A DNA stretch of 64,000 nucleotides from Vulcanimicrobiota bacterium (GTDB taxonomy: Bacteria > Vulcanimicrobiota > JAJTBE01). The stretch lies in the NCBI GenBank assembly GCA_021107945.1, contig JAIORV010000157.1, forward strand, positions 78,774 through 142,773, written 5' to 3'. The notes below the pieces were generated by a model that had not been told where the DNA came from, ran no database searches, and saw only the letters and a program-made list of their open reading frames with translations. Position numbers and translations under genes: made by a program. Positions 10,004 to 20,006 of this stretch are shown piece by piece. The stretch's first letter is position 1. Each line of letters begins with the position of its first letter.

Positions 10004-10029
10004 CAAACACACTCATTTGGGTGTACAAT
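10000..10029 (+). promoter_or_regulatory. Sigma70-like promoter with palindromic operator upstream of hicA
   Basis: TTGACA (10000-10005), 18 bp spacer, TACAAT (10024-10029); imperfect palindrome ACACTC-ATTT-GGGTGT at 10009-10024. Confidence 0.55.
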
Positions 10030-10041
10030 TTAATTGGGGAG

Positions 10042-10233
10042 GTGAGGGAGATAACAGGTAAACAAATGATAAAGTTGTTTAAAAGGCATGGCTGGAAGCC
10101 AATAAGGGTCAAGGGTAGTCACTACACTTTTAAAAAGGGAAATTTGATAGAGCAAATCCCCCACCATACAAAAGAACTAAGAAAAGGGCTGGAAATGAAA
10201 TTATTTAAGAAACTTCAGGAAGGAGAAAAGTAA
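10042..10233 (+). CDS. hicA: HicA-like mRNA interferase toxin
   Basis: ITGKQMIKLFKRHGWKPIRVKGSHYTFKKG...IPHHTKELRKGLEMKLFKK. The ORF-track ATG at 9958 lies upstream of the promoter; start probably GTG 10042 or ATG 10066. Confidence 0.85.
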   Translation: MREITGKQMIKLFKRHGWKPIRVKGSHYTFKKGNLIEQIPHHTKELRKGLEMKLFKKLQEGEK

Positions 10234-10234
10234 G

Positions 10235-10657
10235 ATGATAAAATATTCGGGCATAGTTCATAATGATCCTGATGGGTTATGGATTGAATTTCCCGATTTT
10301 CCTGAGTTGTCCGGAACGCAGGGAGACACAATGGAAGAGCTTATAATGATGGCGGAAGATTGCCTCGGAGGATACATTGAATATTTATTGGAACAGGGTA
10401 GAGATATTCCGGAACCGTCAAAGATAGAAGATGAAAATATCATCTATATCCAAGTGCCTGTCGAAACCGCCATTCCATTAATTTACAAAAAAGCAAGGAA
10501 AGAGATGGGATTAACCCAGGGCGAAGTAGCTTCAAGAATGGGAGTAACTTATAGGGCGGTGCAAAATATCGAAAGAAAAAAAAGAAGCCCGTCAATCAAG
10601 ACTTTAACAAAAATCGCAAAGGCTTTGGGCAAAAAACTTGTAGTTGAACTAATATAG
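10235..10657 (+). CDS. hicB: HicB antitoxin with C-terminal XRE HTH
   Basis: YSGIVHNDPDGLWIEFPDFPELSGTQGDTMEELIMMAEDCLGGYIEYLLEQG, then TQGEVASRMGVTYRAVQNIERKKRSPSIKTLTKIAKALG. Confidence 0.9.
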   Translation: MIKYSGIVHNDPDGLWIEFPDFPELSGTQGDTMEELIMMAEDCLGGYIEYLLEQGRDIPEPSKIEDENIIYIQVPVETAIPLIYKKARKEMGLTQGEVASRMGVTYRAVQNIERKKRSPSIKTLTKIAKALGKKLVVELI

Positions 10658-10862
10658 CTGTAATGAATCTCCCCCTTGTAAATAATAAGGATACAATACA
10701 AACACCATCGAAAATTCCGAATCCCCATAGCTTCTGAACATTCAAGACTTTTTCCCGTTTAGCAGTTTGAAGCCTGTTTGAAATCAAGTATCATCCGTAA
10801 TCCAAATACTTCCGCCAGTCGCTCAAGAGTATCGTTTTCTCTTTTCCATCAATAACAAAGCT

Positions 10863-11417
10863 TCATTTGTTCACAAATATCTGCATATAAAAATGTTCTC
10901 CCACGTTCACAAGAGATAAAGCCTGCATCTTTATAAACCATTTCATTTCTTCAGGTGAAACTCTATTTTTTTGAGGGGGCCCAATATCTATTTCTTTCTT
11001 TTCGAATTCCACAATCGCCAACTTCCCATTTGGTTTTAATAAGCGTTTTGCTTCGTTTTGAAAATTCTCTTTTTGTTCATCTGAAAAAATATGAAATACC
11101 TTTGAAAGATATATAAGGTCGATGGAAGAATCCTTTATTTCCGTTCTTTTTGTTATATCCGCTTCTATCGGTAAAATATTGGTTCCTTTTGTCTCTTTTT
11201 TAAGCTTTTCTATTGCTTCCCCTGCCTGATCCAGGGCGTAGACTCTCCCGGAATTATTCAGCAATCGGGAGAATTCCCTTGACATATAACCGTTCCCACA
11301 ACCGACGTCGAGGATTGACTGTCCCGGTAATATGTTGAGTTCTCTAAGAATAATTTCTTTATTCAGGCAACTTTCTGATGAATTTCCCTTGTGATGTCCG
11401 GTTTGATTGTTTTTCAT
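10863..11417 (-). CDS. Class I SAM-dependent methyltransferase
   Basis: ILDVGCGNGYMSREFSRLL motif I, VYALDQAGEAIEKLK, DLIYLSKVFH. Confidence 0.88.
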   Translation of the reverse strand: MKNNQTGHHKGNSSESCLNKEIILRELNILPGQSILDVGCGNGYMSREFSRLLNNSGRVYALDQAGEAIEKLKKETKGTNILPIEADITKRTEIKDSSIDLIYLSKVFHIFSDEQKENFQNEAKRLLKPNGKLAIVEFEKKEIDIGPPQKNRVSPEEMKWFIKMQALSLVNVGEHFYMQIFVNK

Positions 11418-11447
11418 GTAATATCTCCTTGTGTTTATTCAACCTAT

Positions 11448-12128
11448 CTACGAACTTAATTCCTTCAAGATCTCTTTCTCTCTCCCGAAAAATTCTGACA
11501 GGCGGGTGTCGAATTTTTTCTTTCTTTGTACGTAAGGAAAAAGCGCATGTAATTTGACGAATACAACTACAAGAATTCCAGGGATCAGAGCAAGTCCGAC
11601 GATAGCTTCAGCGCATGTCATCTCGCCCATTCTCTGCGTCAAGGTGATAAACGCGCCAAATGACATAAGCCAGGTGAAAAGGAGGAGGGAGATAAACCCT
11701 ATCAGTCCCAGTACATATCCTGCCGTCACCGATGGGCGGTTTTTCATTAGTCCGGTTTTTTCATGACGAAGCAGAGTAAGCTCGTTTTTCAACTTGTCGA
11801 GCTTCCCCTGTTTTTCCTTGAATTCATCGATATTCTTACCCGTCTTCTGGCAAAATTCCGTCTCCACGTCATGAATTCCGTTGCAAGCAGGGCATTTGAT
11901 GAGTATCGCTATCCCACAGGATTTACAATAGAGAGGCTCCTCATTACTGACTATAGCATTCCGCTCCTTGCAGTTGGAGCATATTGCGGTGTCGCCGTCC
12001 TCGGACAGGTCGAAGAATAATTCCCTTGCGCAATACTTGCAGTTTATATCTTCTTTATTAACAGGTGCGCCGCAACCGGGGCATTCAAAATCAACGGGTC
12101 CGGTGCCGGATTTTTTTTCTTCTCCCAT
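11448..12128 (-). CDS. Zinc-ribbon membrane protein
   Basis: Several CxxC pairs (CPGCGAPVNKEDINCKYC, CSNCKERN...YCKSCG) followed by two TM helices. Confidence 0.75.
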   Translation of the reverse strand: MGEEKKSGTGPVDFECPGCGAPVNKEDINCKYCARELFFDLSEDGDTAICSNCKERNAIVSNEEPLYCKSCGIAILIKCPACNGIHDVETEFCQKTGKNIDEFKEKQGKLDKLKNELTLLRHEKTGLMKNRPSVTAGYVLGLIGFISLLLFTWLMSFGAFITLTQRMGEMTCAEAIVGLALIPGILVVVFVKLHALFPYVQRKKKFDTRLSEFFGREKEILKELSS

Positions 12129-12186
12129 AAATCAATTCTCCTTGTAGTGGGATTTGTAACTATGCGGTGAAAACAATTCTCGCAAA

Positions 12187-13383
12187 TTATCGCATTAGAA
12201 TTTCATGCTGGTCTATCAATCCCTTCCCGAATCGCCTGAAAAATCTGCCCAATAATCTCAGGTGATGGAAATAGAGGTCGAGAAGTCCGAGAGTGGTTTT
12301 TACATCATCCATTTCCATTTCTCTTCCATCGCGCGCTGTTAAGGACGCATTTGCATACCACATGAAGAATATAGGCAGGAAATTTACCGTTACAAGACCT
12401 GTAAAAACAGTATCATACGTGAGAAGATATTTCCTCCAAAGGAGATGTTTCACATATTTGTCGAATTCAGTTTGAAATTCTTCTTGTAAGTGAGATTTAA
12501 CGTATTCCTCAATAGGTTTTATCTCAATCTCCTTTTCAAACGAATCGGACTGAAGAGATCCTCCCTTCAGGATTATGTCCGCATTTCGCTCCTCCATCGA
12601 GCCCGCCCATAACTCCAGGATAGAGAGAATTGACGAAGCATACTCGAACTGATATTCATGGAACCATCTCTCCCTCTTCAAGGGTGGTAAAGGCGGAGAC
12701 GAAAGAAGATTTTCCATTTCATTCACAGAGATAGCTTTATCGCCGATATTTTCACCGATTATTCCAAGAGAGATTATCATTCCCATCATTTTCCAGGTGG
12801 CATCAGAAACACCCGTTGTGTCAACCCAATCGGTCAGTTGTTTCTCCAGAAAAAGATAGCCCTCCCATGTAACACTGATATTATCGGTAAGTTTAATGAT
12901 ATTGTCTGCCTGATATTTGGGCTTGAATGTTTCAAGTAGTTTTTTTATATCCTGAATATATTCACTGACCCTGATTCCTTTATTGCGCTGTATCGACAAG
13001 CAGTGATATGATACCCCCGCGTATATTCCATCAGGTGTTGAGGTTAAAACAAATGGAAATTTCCTGCATACGTCAGGCTTAAAATCACAACCCATTTCAC
13101 TGTGAATCATACAGAGGTTGTCATCAAGCATTATGCAGTTGTTATTGATTTCTCCAAGAACTCCCACTTCTTGATCAGAATAAAACTTGACCATATCGCT
13201 TTCGGGGAATTTCTTCTTCATTTTTAGTATAAACGGTGTATTTATTAACTGCTGATACTTGTTTTTATCTATTACAATTTGCCAATTCCTGCAACATTTT
13301 CCACACTGTAGGCATTCATGGCAGTAACCTTCCGGGAAGAAAATATCCTTCTCTTCCTGTATGTTCTTGTCGTCTTTCTCCAT
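12187..13383 (-). CDS. YkgJ/FliB-like Cys-cluster protein
   Basis: CHECLQCGKCCRNWQIVID ... CxxHSEMGCDFKPDVCRKFPF pattern typical of the CxxCxxxCC family. Confidence 0.8.
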   Translation of the reverse strand: MEKDDKNIQEEKDIFFPEGYCHECLQCGKCCRNWQIVIDKNKYQQLINTPFILKMKKKFPESDMVKFYSDQEVGVLGEINNNCIMLDDNLCMIHSEMGCDFKPDVCRKFPFVLTSTPDGIYAGVSYHCLSIQRNKGIRVSEYIQDIKKLLETFKPKYQADNIIKLTDNISVTWEGYLFLEKQLTDWVDTTGVSDATWKMMGMIISLGIIGENIGDKAISVNEMENLLSSPPLPPLKRERWFHEYQFEYASSILSILELWAGSMEERNADIILKGGSLQSDSFEKEIEIKPIEEYVKSHLQEEFQTEFDKYVKHLLWRKYLLTYDTVFTGLVTVNFLPIFFMWYANASLTARDGREMEMDDVKTTLGLLDLYFHHLRLLGRFFRRFGKGLIDQHEILMR

Positions 13384-13532
13384 TCAGGATATCTCTTCTA
13401 AAGTAGAAAGATTTGACAAAGCGAAGATTTTATTATAAACCATCCAAATTACCTTCTCTCGCGTCCCATTTCCCGTTTCTCATTTCTCTTTTCTGAGAAT
13501 TTTTTTTCTACAACTTATGGCGGTATTTTTTC

Positions 13533-15113
13533 TTACGAAAAAAGATTCTCCTTGTGAAACCCCACGGACACCTCGAAAAGTCTTCCCCATGGAAGCTTGA
13601 TTGACGGCGTGTCAAGAGGTGAGAAAAACAAGGATTTTTCGGGACTTATCTTTCCTATTTCATTGCCCCTCATAGACTCCATTAATTTGACCGCGCCTTC
13701 ACTGAGTCTGTCCTGAATTCTATTCTCAAAATACTCCGTTTGCTCGTCCAGGTGATATATGGAGACTCTTTTCCATAGCGCCTCGGTACACATCCGGGGG
13801 CGGACGTTGGATTGGTAGAGCCAGTCATCGACAAACCTTTCAAGGAGAAGAAACACATGCGATCTCAGAGAACTCTCTCTTTCCTCCTCATCAACAACGA
13901 TTTTGCCGGCGATTGTTTTTACAATTCCATGTGCTATAGCGGTTCCCAGGGAATTACCTGCTGTGTTCCATGCCGCAAACCCCGACAGGGACAGGATATT
14001 TATATTATCGACAAGCGCCCTGGCAAATATATTGTCCGCTCCGTTGGCATAGAATACATCCGCAATTGTAGCGGATATCCCGGATTTTAAAGACATGTCA
14101 ATTGAGCAGGTGAAATCCATCAGGTTTTTCCTGCCCCCCAGGTGAAGTGTCTGCCCACCGGCTTCTTTTTGCCTTCCTGACGGTGTATGAACATACAGAT
14201 GCATATCCGCGTCTTCATCTGGCGCTGTCAATACTCCACCGGCGGTACGTACCTGGAGTTTTATTACATCTTCAAAGGAGCGATCCTCATATCTTCCCGT
14301 TATCTTTTTTCCCTCGGGATTCGAATAAACAGGGAGGACCCGGGGATTGATTCCCGTCATATCGCATAACAGGCGGGAGAGAAGCAGTGATGTAGCTTCA
14401 TCGGTTCCCGTGGATATCATTACTCTATCGTTTACATCCTCCGATTCGATTATTGCCTGGAGTTTTTCTTTTTCCTGTATATTAAGTCCCACGATTTTGC
14501 TGTCATCAATTCCGATAAGAAGAAAATCAAAAATCCCATCTTTTGCCTTCTCAATCAGGATTTTATTTACAGAGAAATTCCTTCGCCTCACCGAGAGATA
14601 TTCGTTTAGCATTTTTGGGGGTATGTCCTTTTTCAGCTTTTCGATCACTCTTTTTGCCCTGTCGTCTCCCTTGCCGGCATGATAGCTTTCAACGGAGAAC
14701 TTAATAACTTTTTCTATCAAGGGAATGAAAGACTCGTCCAAATAAGTGGGAGCGTTTCTAAAAAGAGAACTGAAAAGATAAACTTTTCCAAGTTTTTCTT
14801 TTTTCAACTTGATTGCATGCAATAATTTCTCAAGTCTTGTTTTTGCAGTTTCCTCATTTGCAATCATTTTCCGGGAGGCGACAAGTCCCCCATATATGGG
14901 CATATCGGTGGAAATAATCGCTCCCAGGAAATTGCCTTCTATTTCCTGGATCCATTTTATTATTTCTTCACAATCTCCAGGCTTATGGAATCTTCCCAGC
15001 AGTTTTTCCGGTGGTGTTATAAGCTCCAGGTTCGCCACCCGCCCCACTCTGATGGGCATTTTGTAAGTACAGGGACGGTTATCAAGAGGAATGAATAGAA
15101 CTCGTTTTTTCAT
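13533..15113 (-). CDS. DUF4127-family protein
   Basis: MKKRVLFIPLDNRPCTYKMPIRVGRVANLELITPPEKLLG...AIISTDMPIYGGLVASR. Confidence 0.85.
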   Translation of the reverse strand: MKKRVLFIPLDNRPCTYKMPIRVGRVANLELITPPEKLLGRFHKPGDCEEIIKWIQEIEGNFLGAIISTDMPIYGGLVASRKMIANEETAKTRLEKLLHAIKLKKEKLGKVYLFSSLFRNAPTYLDESFIPLIEKVIKFSVESYHAGKGDDRAKRVIEKLKKDIPPKMLNEYLSVRRRNFSVNKILIEKAKDGIFDFLLIGIDDSKIVGLNIQEKEKLQAIIESEDVNDRVMISTGTDEATSLLLSRLLCDMTGINPRVLPVYSNPEGKKITGRYEDRSFEDVIKLQVRTAGGVLTAPDEDADMHLYVHTPSGRQKEAGGQTLHLGGRKNLMDFTCSIDMSLKSGISATIADVFYANGADNIFARALVDNINILSLSGFAAWNTAGNSLGTAIAHGIVKTIAGKIVVDEEERESSLRSHVFLLLERFVDDWLYQSNVRPRMCTEALWKRVSIYHLDEQTEYFENRIQDRLSEGAVKLMESMRGNEIGKISPEKSLFFSPLDTPSIKLPWGRLFEVSVGFHKENLFS

Positions 15114-15128
15114 ATAAGCTCCTTCCTG

Positions 15129-15905
15129 TCAAGACATATCGGCCGCTTGAAAAAAAGACTTTATAAAAGCTGAAATCGTGCCAAACAATAGGTCGCCCGC
15201 TTCCCTTCTCCTTTGCCTCGTGAATCCCATAGGTGAGACGTCTTGCATGATGGGACTCCCCATTGTTGAGGGAATTCTCCCCGTGGGTGACCCCAGGGAA
15301 AACTTTTTTTCTTGTACTGCCGATTTCGGTATTGCTTCTGCAATAGCCTCTTTTGAGCCTGCCGACATTAATTCCTGCAAAATCGGATCAATGGAAGATT
15401 CATCCGGGTAACCGTTAGCTTCACTTTCTTCTTCCTCTTTTCCATGTTTTTCCGATTCGATATATTCAAAAACACCTTCATCCGTTATACGGATCATTTC
15501 CTGTCCGTCATCATCAACCTGCTGCTGCCTATTCACTCTTGACCTGACGGATTTTCCTTTTTTCTTTATTTCGTCGTAATAGCTTTTTACAATCTTGAGT
15601 AACTCCCCGCGGTCGAACCAGATGCCCCTGCATCCGTTACAATATTCGACATCCACATCCCTGTGCCTGACAATTTGTAAGGATTTTCTACAGTTTGGAC
15701 ATTTGCGCTCCCCTTCTTTTACCATTTTTTTCCGGTCGTCCAGGCAATATGTCGTAAGGAGCCGTTTGGGAATTTTCCCTTTCTGAATAAATGCGCTCAA
15801 CTCGTTTCCGTCAAGCCATAATCCGCCGCAAAAACGACATGTATCAATCTCAACCTCGAATAACTTGAGTTTATCCATCTGCAAAATACATACGGGACAA
15901 TCCAT
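15129..15905 (-). CDS. zf-TFIIB domain protein
   Basis: MDCPVCILQMDKLKLFEVEIDTCRFCGGLWLDGNEL and a second CPNC...YCNGCRGIWFDRGEL. Confidence 0.88.
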   Translation of the reverse strand: MDCPVCILQMDKLKLFEVEIDTCRFCGGLWLDGNELSAFIQKGKIPKRLLTTYCLDDRKKMVKEGERKCPNCRKSLQIVRHRDVDVEYCNGCRGIWFDRGELLKIVKSYYDEIKKKGKSVRSRVNRQQQVDDDGQEMIRITDEGVFEYIESEKHGKEEEESEANGYPDESSIDPILQELMSAGSKEAIAEAIPKSAVQEKKFSLGSPTGRIPSTMGSPIMQDVSPMGFTRQRRREAGDLLFGTISAFIKSFFQAADMS

Positions 15906-16245
15906 ATCATCACTCCTATCAAGCTCAGGCTATATCAATAATACTTCAATAATGATCATCAAGATCCTATAAGAACCTGTCTTAATTCCGGGAAAAAGTT
16001 CAGTAATTATTCAGCGCAGAGGGCGCAGAGTAAAACCTGTCGGGTTCAATGCGTGCTGAATAGTTACAAAGCTCAGAATGATGATCTTTATATAAATTTA
16101 TGATAAAATATAAAAATATCGGTTATAATTCCGACATGATGCAGTAGCAATGACATGGTATATGGAAGGGGTTTTCAGGTGGGAATAGAAGTCATATATG
16201 CATGTATATCAGTGGTGAAAGACAGGTTGATGTGGTGAAGAGATT

Positions 16246-19200
16246 ATGATATGTCCCGATTGTGGTCAAAATAATAGCGACAGAGCGACTTTCTGCGTCA
16301 TCTGCGGCGCTCAGCTTGCAGGCGGTGACAGTGTTTTTGTCGCTCCGGGCAAAGAAAAGGAAGAGCCTCCGGGCATGGCCGCAAAAAGTCTTCGAGATGG
16401 TAGATACTCTATCCTGAAAGTGCTTGGCGAGGGAGGAATGGGAAGAGTATATCTCTCGAAAGACACAAAGATGGATTATCTTATCGTCATCAAGGAAATG
16501 CTTCCTTATTTTATGTCACCCGCCGAGAAAGAATACATCGAGAAAAGGTTCAAGGAAGAGGCAAAGCTATTATTCCGCCTGGATTTCCACGGTCTGCCGA
16601 AAGTTATAGATTTTTTCTCCGACAGGAGCAATCTGTATATTGTAATGCAATTTGTCGAGGGAGATAACCTGCAGGTAATTGCTGATAAACGCCCCGACAG
16701 CAGGATTTCAATTGACGAATGTCTTGTCTGGATGGATGAAATGTTGGATATCGTAGGCTATCTCCACAATCAGAATCCTCCTATCATCCACAGGGATATC
16801 AAACCTAAAAATATTATGCTCAATAATCGCGGGGAGATCTACCTTGTTGACTTCGGGCTTGCAAGAACAATTGGAATGCATACAAAAACAGGTACATCAG
16901 TCGGAACATACGGATACTCCTCACCGGAGCATTACTCGGGTAAGTTTGAATTATCCTCCGACATTTTCAGTATCGGCGCAACATTCCACCACTTGCTGTC
17001 TGGAGACGACCCACAGGGCAGAGATACGTTCGATTATCCTCCTCTGAAGAAATATATTAAAGATTTTCCGCAAAAACTGCAGGATATATTCGATAAAATG
17101 CTGGCAATGAGAAAAAGTCAGCGTTTCCAGAGAGTTGAATTTGTACGACAGGCGCTGGATATATTCATCAAAGAATACAGACTTCAACAGCAGGTGAAAC
17201 CTACCGGGATTCCACAAAAGGCAATTGAGCAATTAAAACTTGTGTCCCAGAGTGTTGTTACTCCTGAGAATATTGTCATACCTGAAGTAAAGTCCCCGGA
17301 AGTTTCAAGAATTGTTCAAAAAGCCGACAACAAACAATCTCCTCCTGAAATATCGCCGCCTGCTTCTCCACCATTGGAAATTGGAATGAAAAAGCAAGTT
17401 CCATCGGAAAAAGTGGAGAAAAAATTTGTTGTTAAGCAAGAAAAAGATTCCGTGAAACCCGATAAAAAACAGGCTGACAAAAAACCTTCACATGCCGCCA
17501 TGCAGGAAAAGCTCACAAAGCTTACCCACCCGATTAAACATAAAACATCGGAAGAACTGATCGGAAAAAGTGAAGAAAAGCAAAAAGTTCCCCCATCTCT
17601 AGGTAAATCCGAAACTTATGTAAAACTCGAAATTCCCTCAAAAGCTCGGGAAGAGAAGCCGTCAAAGAAACCTGAAGAAAAGCCGGGCAGGAAACCCGAA
17701 GATTTCAAGGTAAAACCCACAACAATAAGACCCTCAGGGATTACCGTGCAGGAAACCGATGACGACAGTCCCCTGGTAATTACTATTGAAGATGAAAGCA
17801 AGAAAGAAAGAATAAATAACAGGGAAACCGAGAAAGAGATTGACAAGTTTTCACTGGGGTTCTTAGATAAAGAGGATGGCGATACTCCGCCTGTGCCGAT
17901 ACCGGAGGAGCAGGCTGAACAGGTGATGAGCTTCTTAAAGGATATAGAAAACGGGATCACGCAGGATAAGAAAGACGCAGTACCGCCTGAGCAGACTAAA
18001 GTATTTAAAATTGAAAAATCCCCGGAATCAAAGATTCAGGAACCACGGGAGAAAAAGCTGCCGGAATTAAAAATTCATGAGCCGGAAAAGGATAAATTAC
18101 CGGAACAGATTTTGGAAAAAGCTGAAGAAAAATCAGACAAAGAGACGATCAAATCCATACCAGGTAAAAAAGATAAAAAGCCCATCCCTGCAGCTATTAA
18201 GCCGGCAGTGAAGAAATCGTCGAAACCGGAAGAAAAGAAACCGCCGGTCAAAAAGCCTGTGGAGCAAAAAGCAGTTGTGAAACCGGTAGTGAAGAAACCA
18301 TTGGAACCGGAAGAAAAAAAGCTGCCGGTCAAAAAGCCTGTGGAGCAAAAAGAGAAGAATAAAGTTGAGTCTCCCCGGAAAAAGTCTGCCCCGATAAAGC
18401 AGAAGGCAGTCAAACCTCCCGTGATAAAACCGGAAGTAAGCAAGCTTCCTGTAGTGGAGCCGAAAGTAATAAAGCCGCCGGTCAAAAAGCCTGTGGAGAA
18501 AAAGGAGAAGAAAAAAGTTGAGCCTCCCCGGGTAAAATCAGATGCCCGAAAAAAGCCTGCCCCGATAAAGCGAGAGGCTGCCAAACCTGTTACAAAAGTT
18601 TCTAAAAAATTCCCTGTAATACCTGTTGTAATAATAGCGATAATAGCTTTGCTGGGAATACTTGCGGTAGTATTCGGGGGTAAGTTTCTCCGCAGGAAAG
18701 CAAGACCTGTTTCATCTCCATTGCCCACGAAAGTGAGACCGACTCCCAAAAAGACGGTGAAGCCCACGAAAAAGCCAGTAATAACGCCTACGAAGCCTGT
18801 TAAACCGCCGGAGGCAAAGCCGGTCAAATTGATAGTCCCCCCTGAATCGGGAGCGGATCAAATTTCAGTAAAAAAGAACGGTGTGGATGTTGCAGTTCTG
18901 TCGGGAGAGGAAACAAAGGAGATAAAGCCCGGCACATACGATATTTATTTTGTCAAGGAGGGGTACGAGCAGATTGAGAAAAAGGATGTTTCAGTCAAAT
19001 CACCGGACGATTTCAAGTCTGTTGTCGTTGGGTTGAAATGGGTAGAGACTCCACCCGAGACGCCTACTATGACTCCTCCTGAAAAAACCGCCCTGGAGGT
19101 TGCCATACCCGCCAAATCGGGAATCAAGAAAATAGAGTTCTTCAAGGCCGGCGAAAAGAAGGCTTCTGCAACATTGGTCGGTGAAAATTCCGGAAGTATT

Positions 19201-19689
19201 GAGCCCGGCACATATATGATCAAATTTTACAAAACCGGTTTTGTCCCGTTGAAAGAGTTTAATGTCAAGATCGAAGATTCAGGCGGTCTGGAAAAAATCG
19301 CCGGCGACCTGTCTTCAAAATGGAAGCCCAGGACAATTTCAATAAGCACCAATATAAAGGCAAAGGTCTATTTGAAGAATGAAGACACGAAAGCGATGAT
19401 TATTAACGGTGATGAGACATCAAAGAACGGAGATCTTTATACAATATCGAAAAATGAAATTGCCGACGGTTCGTATTCTGTGACCGTAAAACCTGTCGCG
19501 TCGGGATGGAGAGACAAGAAATGCAATGTCAGTATTGGTGAATCCATGGACAGGAAAAATATCAAGTTCACACTTGAAAAAATACCGGTAAGTCGGCCCG
19601 CATACACCCCGACAAGATATACTCCCCCGCCAAGGCGCCCGGTAACACGTCCCCCGGTAAAGCCTTATAATCCTGTGGATGGGCACTAG
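16246..19689 (+). CDS. Membrane Ser/Thr protein kinase: N-terminal zinc ribbon, kinase, long K/P/E-rich linker, TM, PEGA-like repeats
   Basis: CPDCGQNNSDRATFCVICG; GEGGMGRVYLS, HRDIKPKNIM, VDFGLAR; linker with repeated PVKKPVEQK/KKPxEPEEKK; TM FPVIPVVIIAIIALLGILAVVFGG; then about three PEGA-like modules. Confidence 0.92.
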   Translation: MICPDCGQNNSDRATFCVICGAQLAGGDSVFVAPGKEKEEPPGMAAKSLRDGRYSILKVLGEGGMGRVYLSKDTKMDYLIVIKEMLPYFMSPAEKEYIEKRFKEEAKLLFRLDFHGLPKVIDFFSDRSNLYIVMQFVEGDNLQVIADKRPDSRISIDECLVWMDEMLDIVGYLHNQNPPIIHRDIKPKNIMLNNRGEIYLVDFGLARTIGMHTKTGTSVGTYGYSSPEHYSGKFELSSDIFSIGATFHHLLSGDDPQGRDTFDYPPLKKYIKDFPQKLQDIFDKMLAMRKSQRFQRVEFVRQALDIFIKEYRLQQQVKPTGIPQKAIEQLKLVSQSVVTPENIVIPEVKSPEVSRIVQKADNKQSPPEISPPASPPLEIGMKKQVPSEKVEKKFVVKQEKDSVKPDKKQADKKPSHAAMQEKLTKLTHPIKHKTSEELIGKSEEKQKVPPSLGKSETYVKLEIPSKAREEKPSKKPEEKPGRKPEDFKVKPTTIRPSGITVQETDDDSPLVITIEDESKKERINNRETEKEIDKFSLGFLDKEDGDTPPVPIPEEQAEQVMSFLKDIENGITQDKKDAVPPEQTKVFKIEKSPESKIQEPREKKLPELKIHEPEKDKLPEQILEKAEEKSDKETIKSIPGKKDKKPIPAAIKPAVKKSSKPEEKKPPVKKPVEQKAVVKPVVKKPLEPEEKKLPVKKPVEQKEKNKVESPRKKSAPIKQKAVKPPVIKPEVSKLPVVEPKVIKPPVKKPVEKKEKKKVEPPRVKSDARKKPAPIKREAAKPVTKVSKKFPVIPVVIIAIIALLGILAVVFGGKFLRRKARPVSSPLPTKVRPTPKKTVKPTKKPVITPTKPVKPPEAKPVKLIVPPESGADQISVKKNGVDVAVLSGEETKEIKPGTYDIYFVKEGYEQIEKKDVSVKSPDDFKSVVVGLKWVETPPETPTMTPPEKTALEVAIPAKSGIKKIEFFKAGEKKASATLVGENSGSIEPGTYMIKFYKTGFVPLKEFNVKIEDSGGLEKIAGDLSSKWKPRTISISTNIKAKVYLKNEDTKAMIINGDETSKNGDLYTISKNEIADGSYSVTVKPVASGWRDKKCNVSIGESMDRKNIKFTLEKIPVSRPAYTPTRYTPPPRRPVTRPPVKPYNPVDGH

Positions 19690-19731
19690 ACCGGTTATAA
19701 AAATTCAGTTTTTTCCAGGAAATATTGTATC

Positions 19732-19783
19732 TTTTGGCTCCCCCCTTCATCCCCCCTCGAAGAGGGGGGAAATCACATCCTCC
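19732..19783. repeat. C-rich direct repeat, left copy
   Basis: TTTTGGCTCCCCCCTTCATCCCCCCTCGAAGAGGGGGGAAATCACATCCTCC; matches 20794-20845 with only a few differences. Confidence 0.85.
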
Positions 19784-20006
19784 ACTACAGGGAATTTTGG
19801 TTGTTCAGAAAATTATCTATATGAGGATTCTGACAAATGAGGACTTTAAAGAATGAGGGTATTGACGAATGGGTGTTTTAGGGGAAACGCAAATACCGGT
19901 TTATACAGGGAATTCACTTTCATCCCATGGCAACAACTCCCAGTCAGATGATGGTAACTCCCTCTCCGCTTGCGGGGAGGGTTGGGGAGGGGTCAATCAG
20001 GGAACA

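Noticed and set aside
18075-18827. 250 aa ORF antisense to the kinase linker
   Set aside because: Mirror translation of the K/P/E-rich repeat region (TGF/FF repeats); no independent coding signal.
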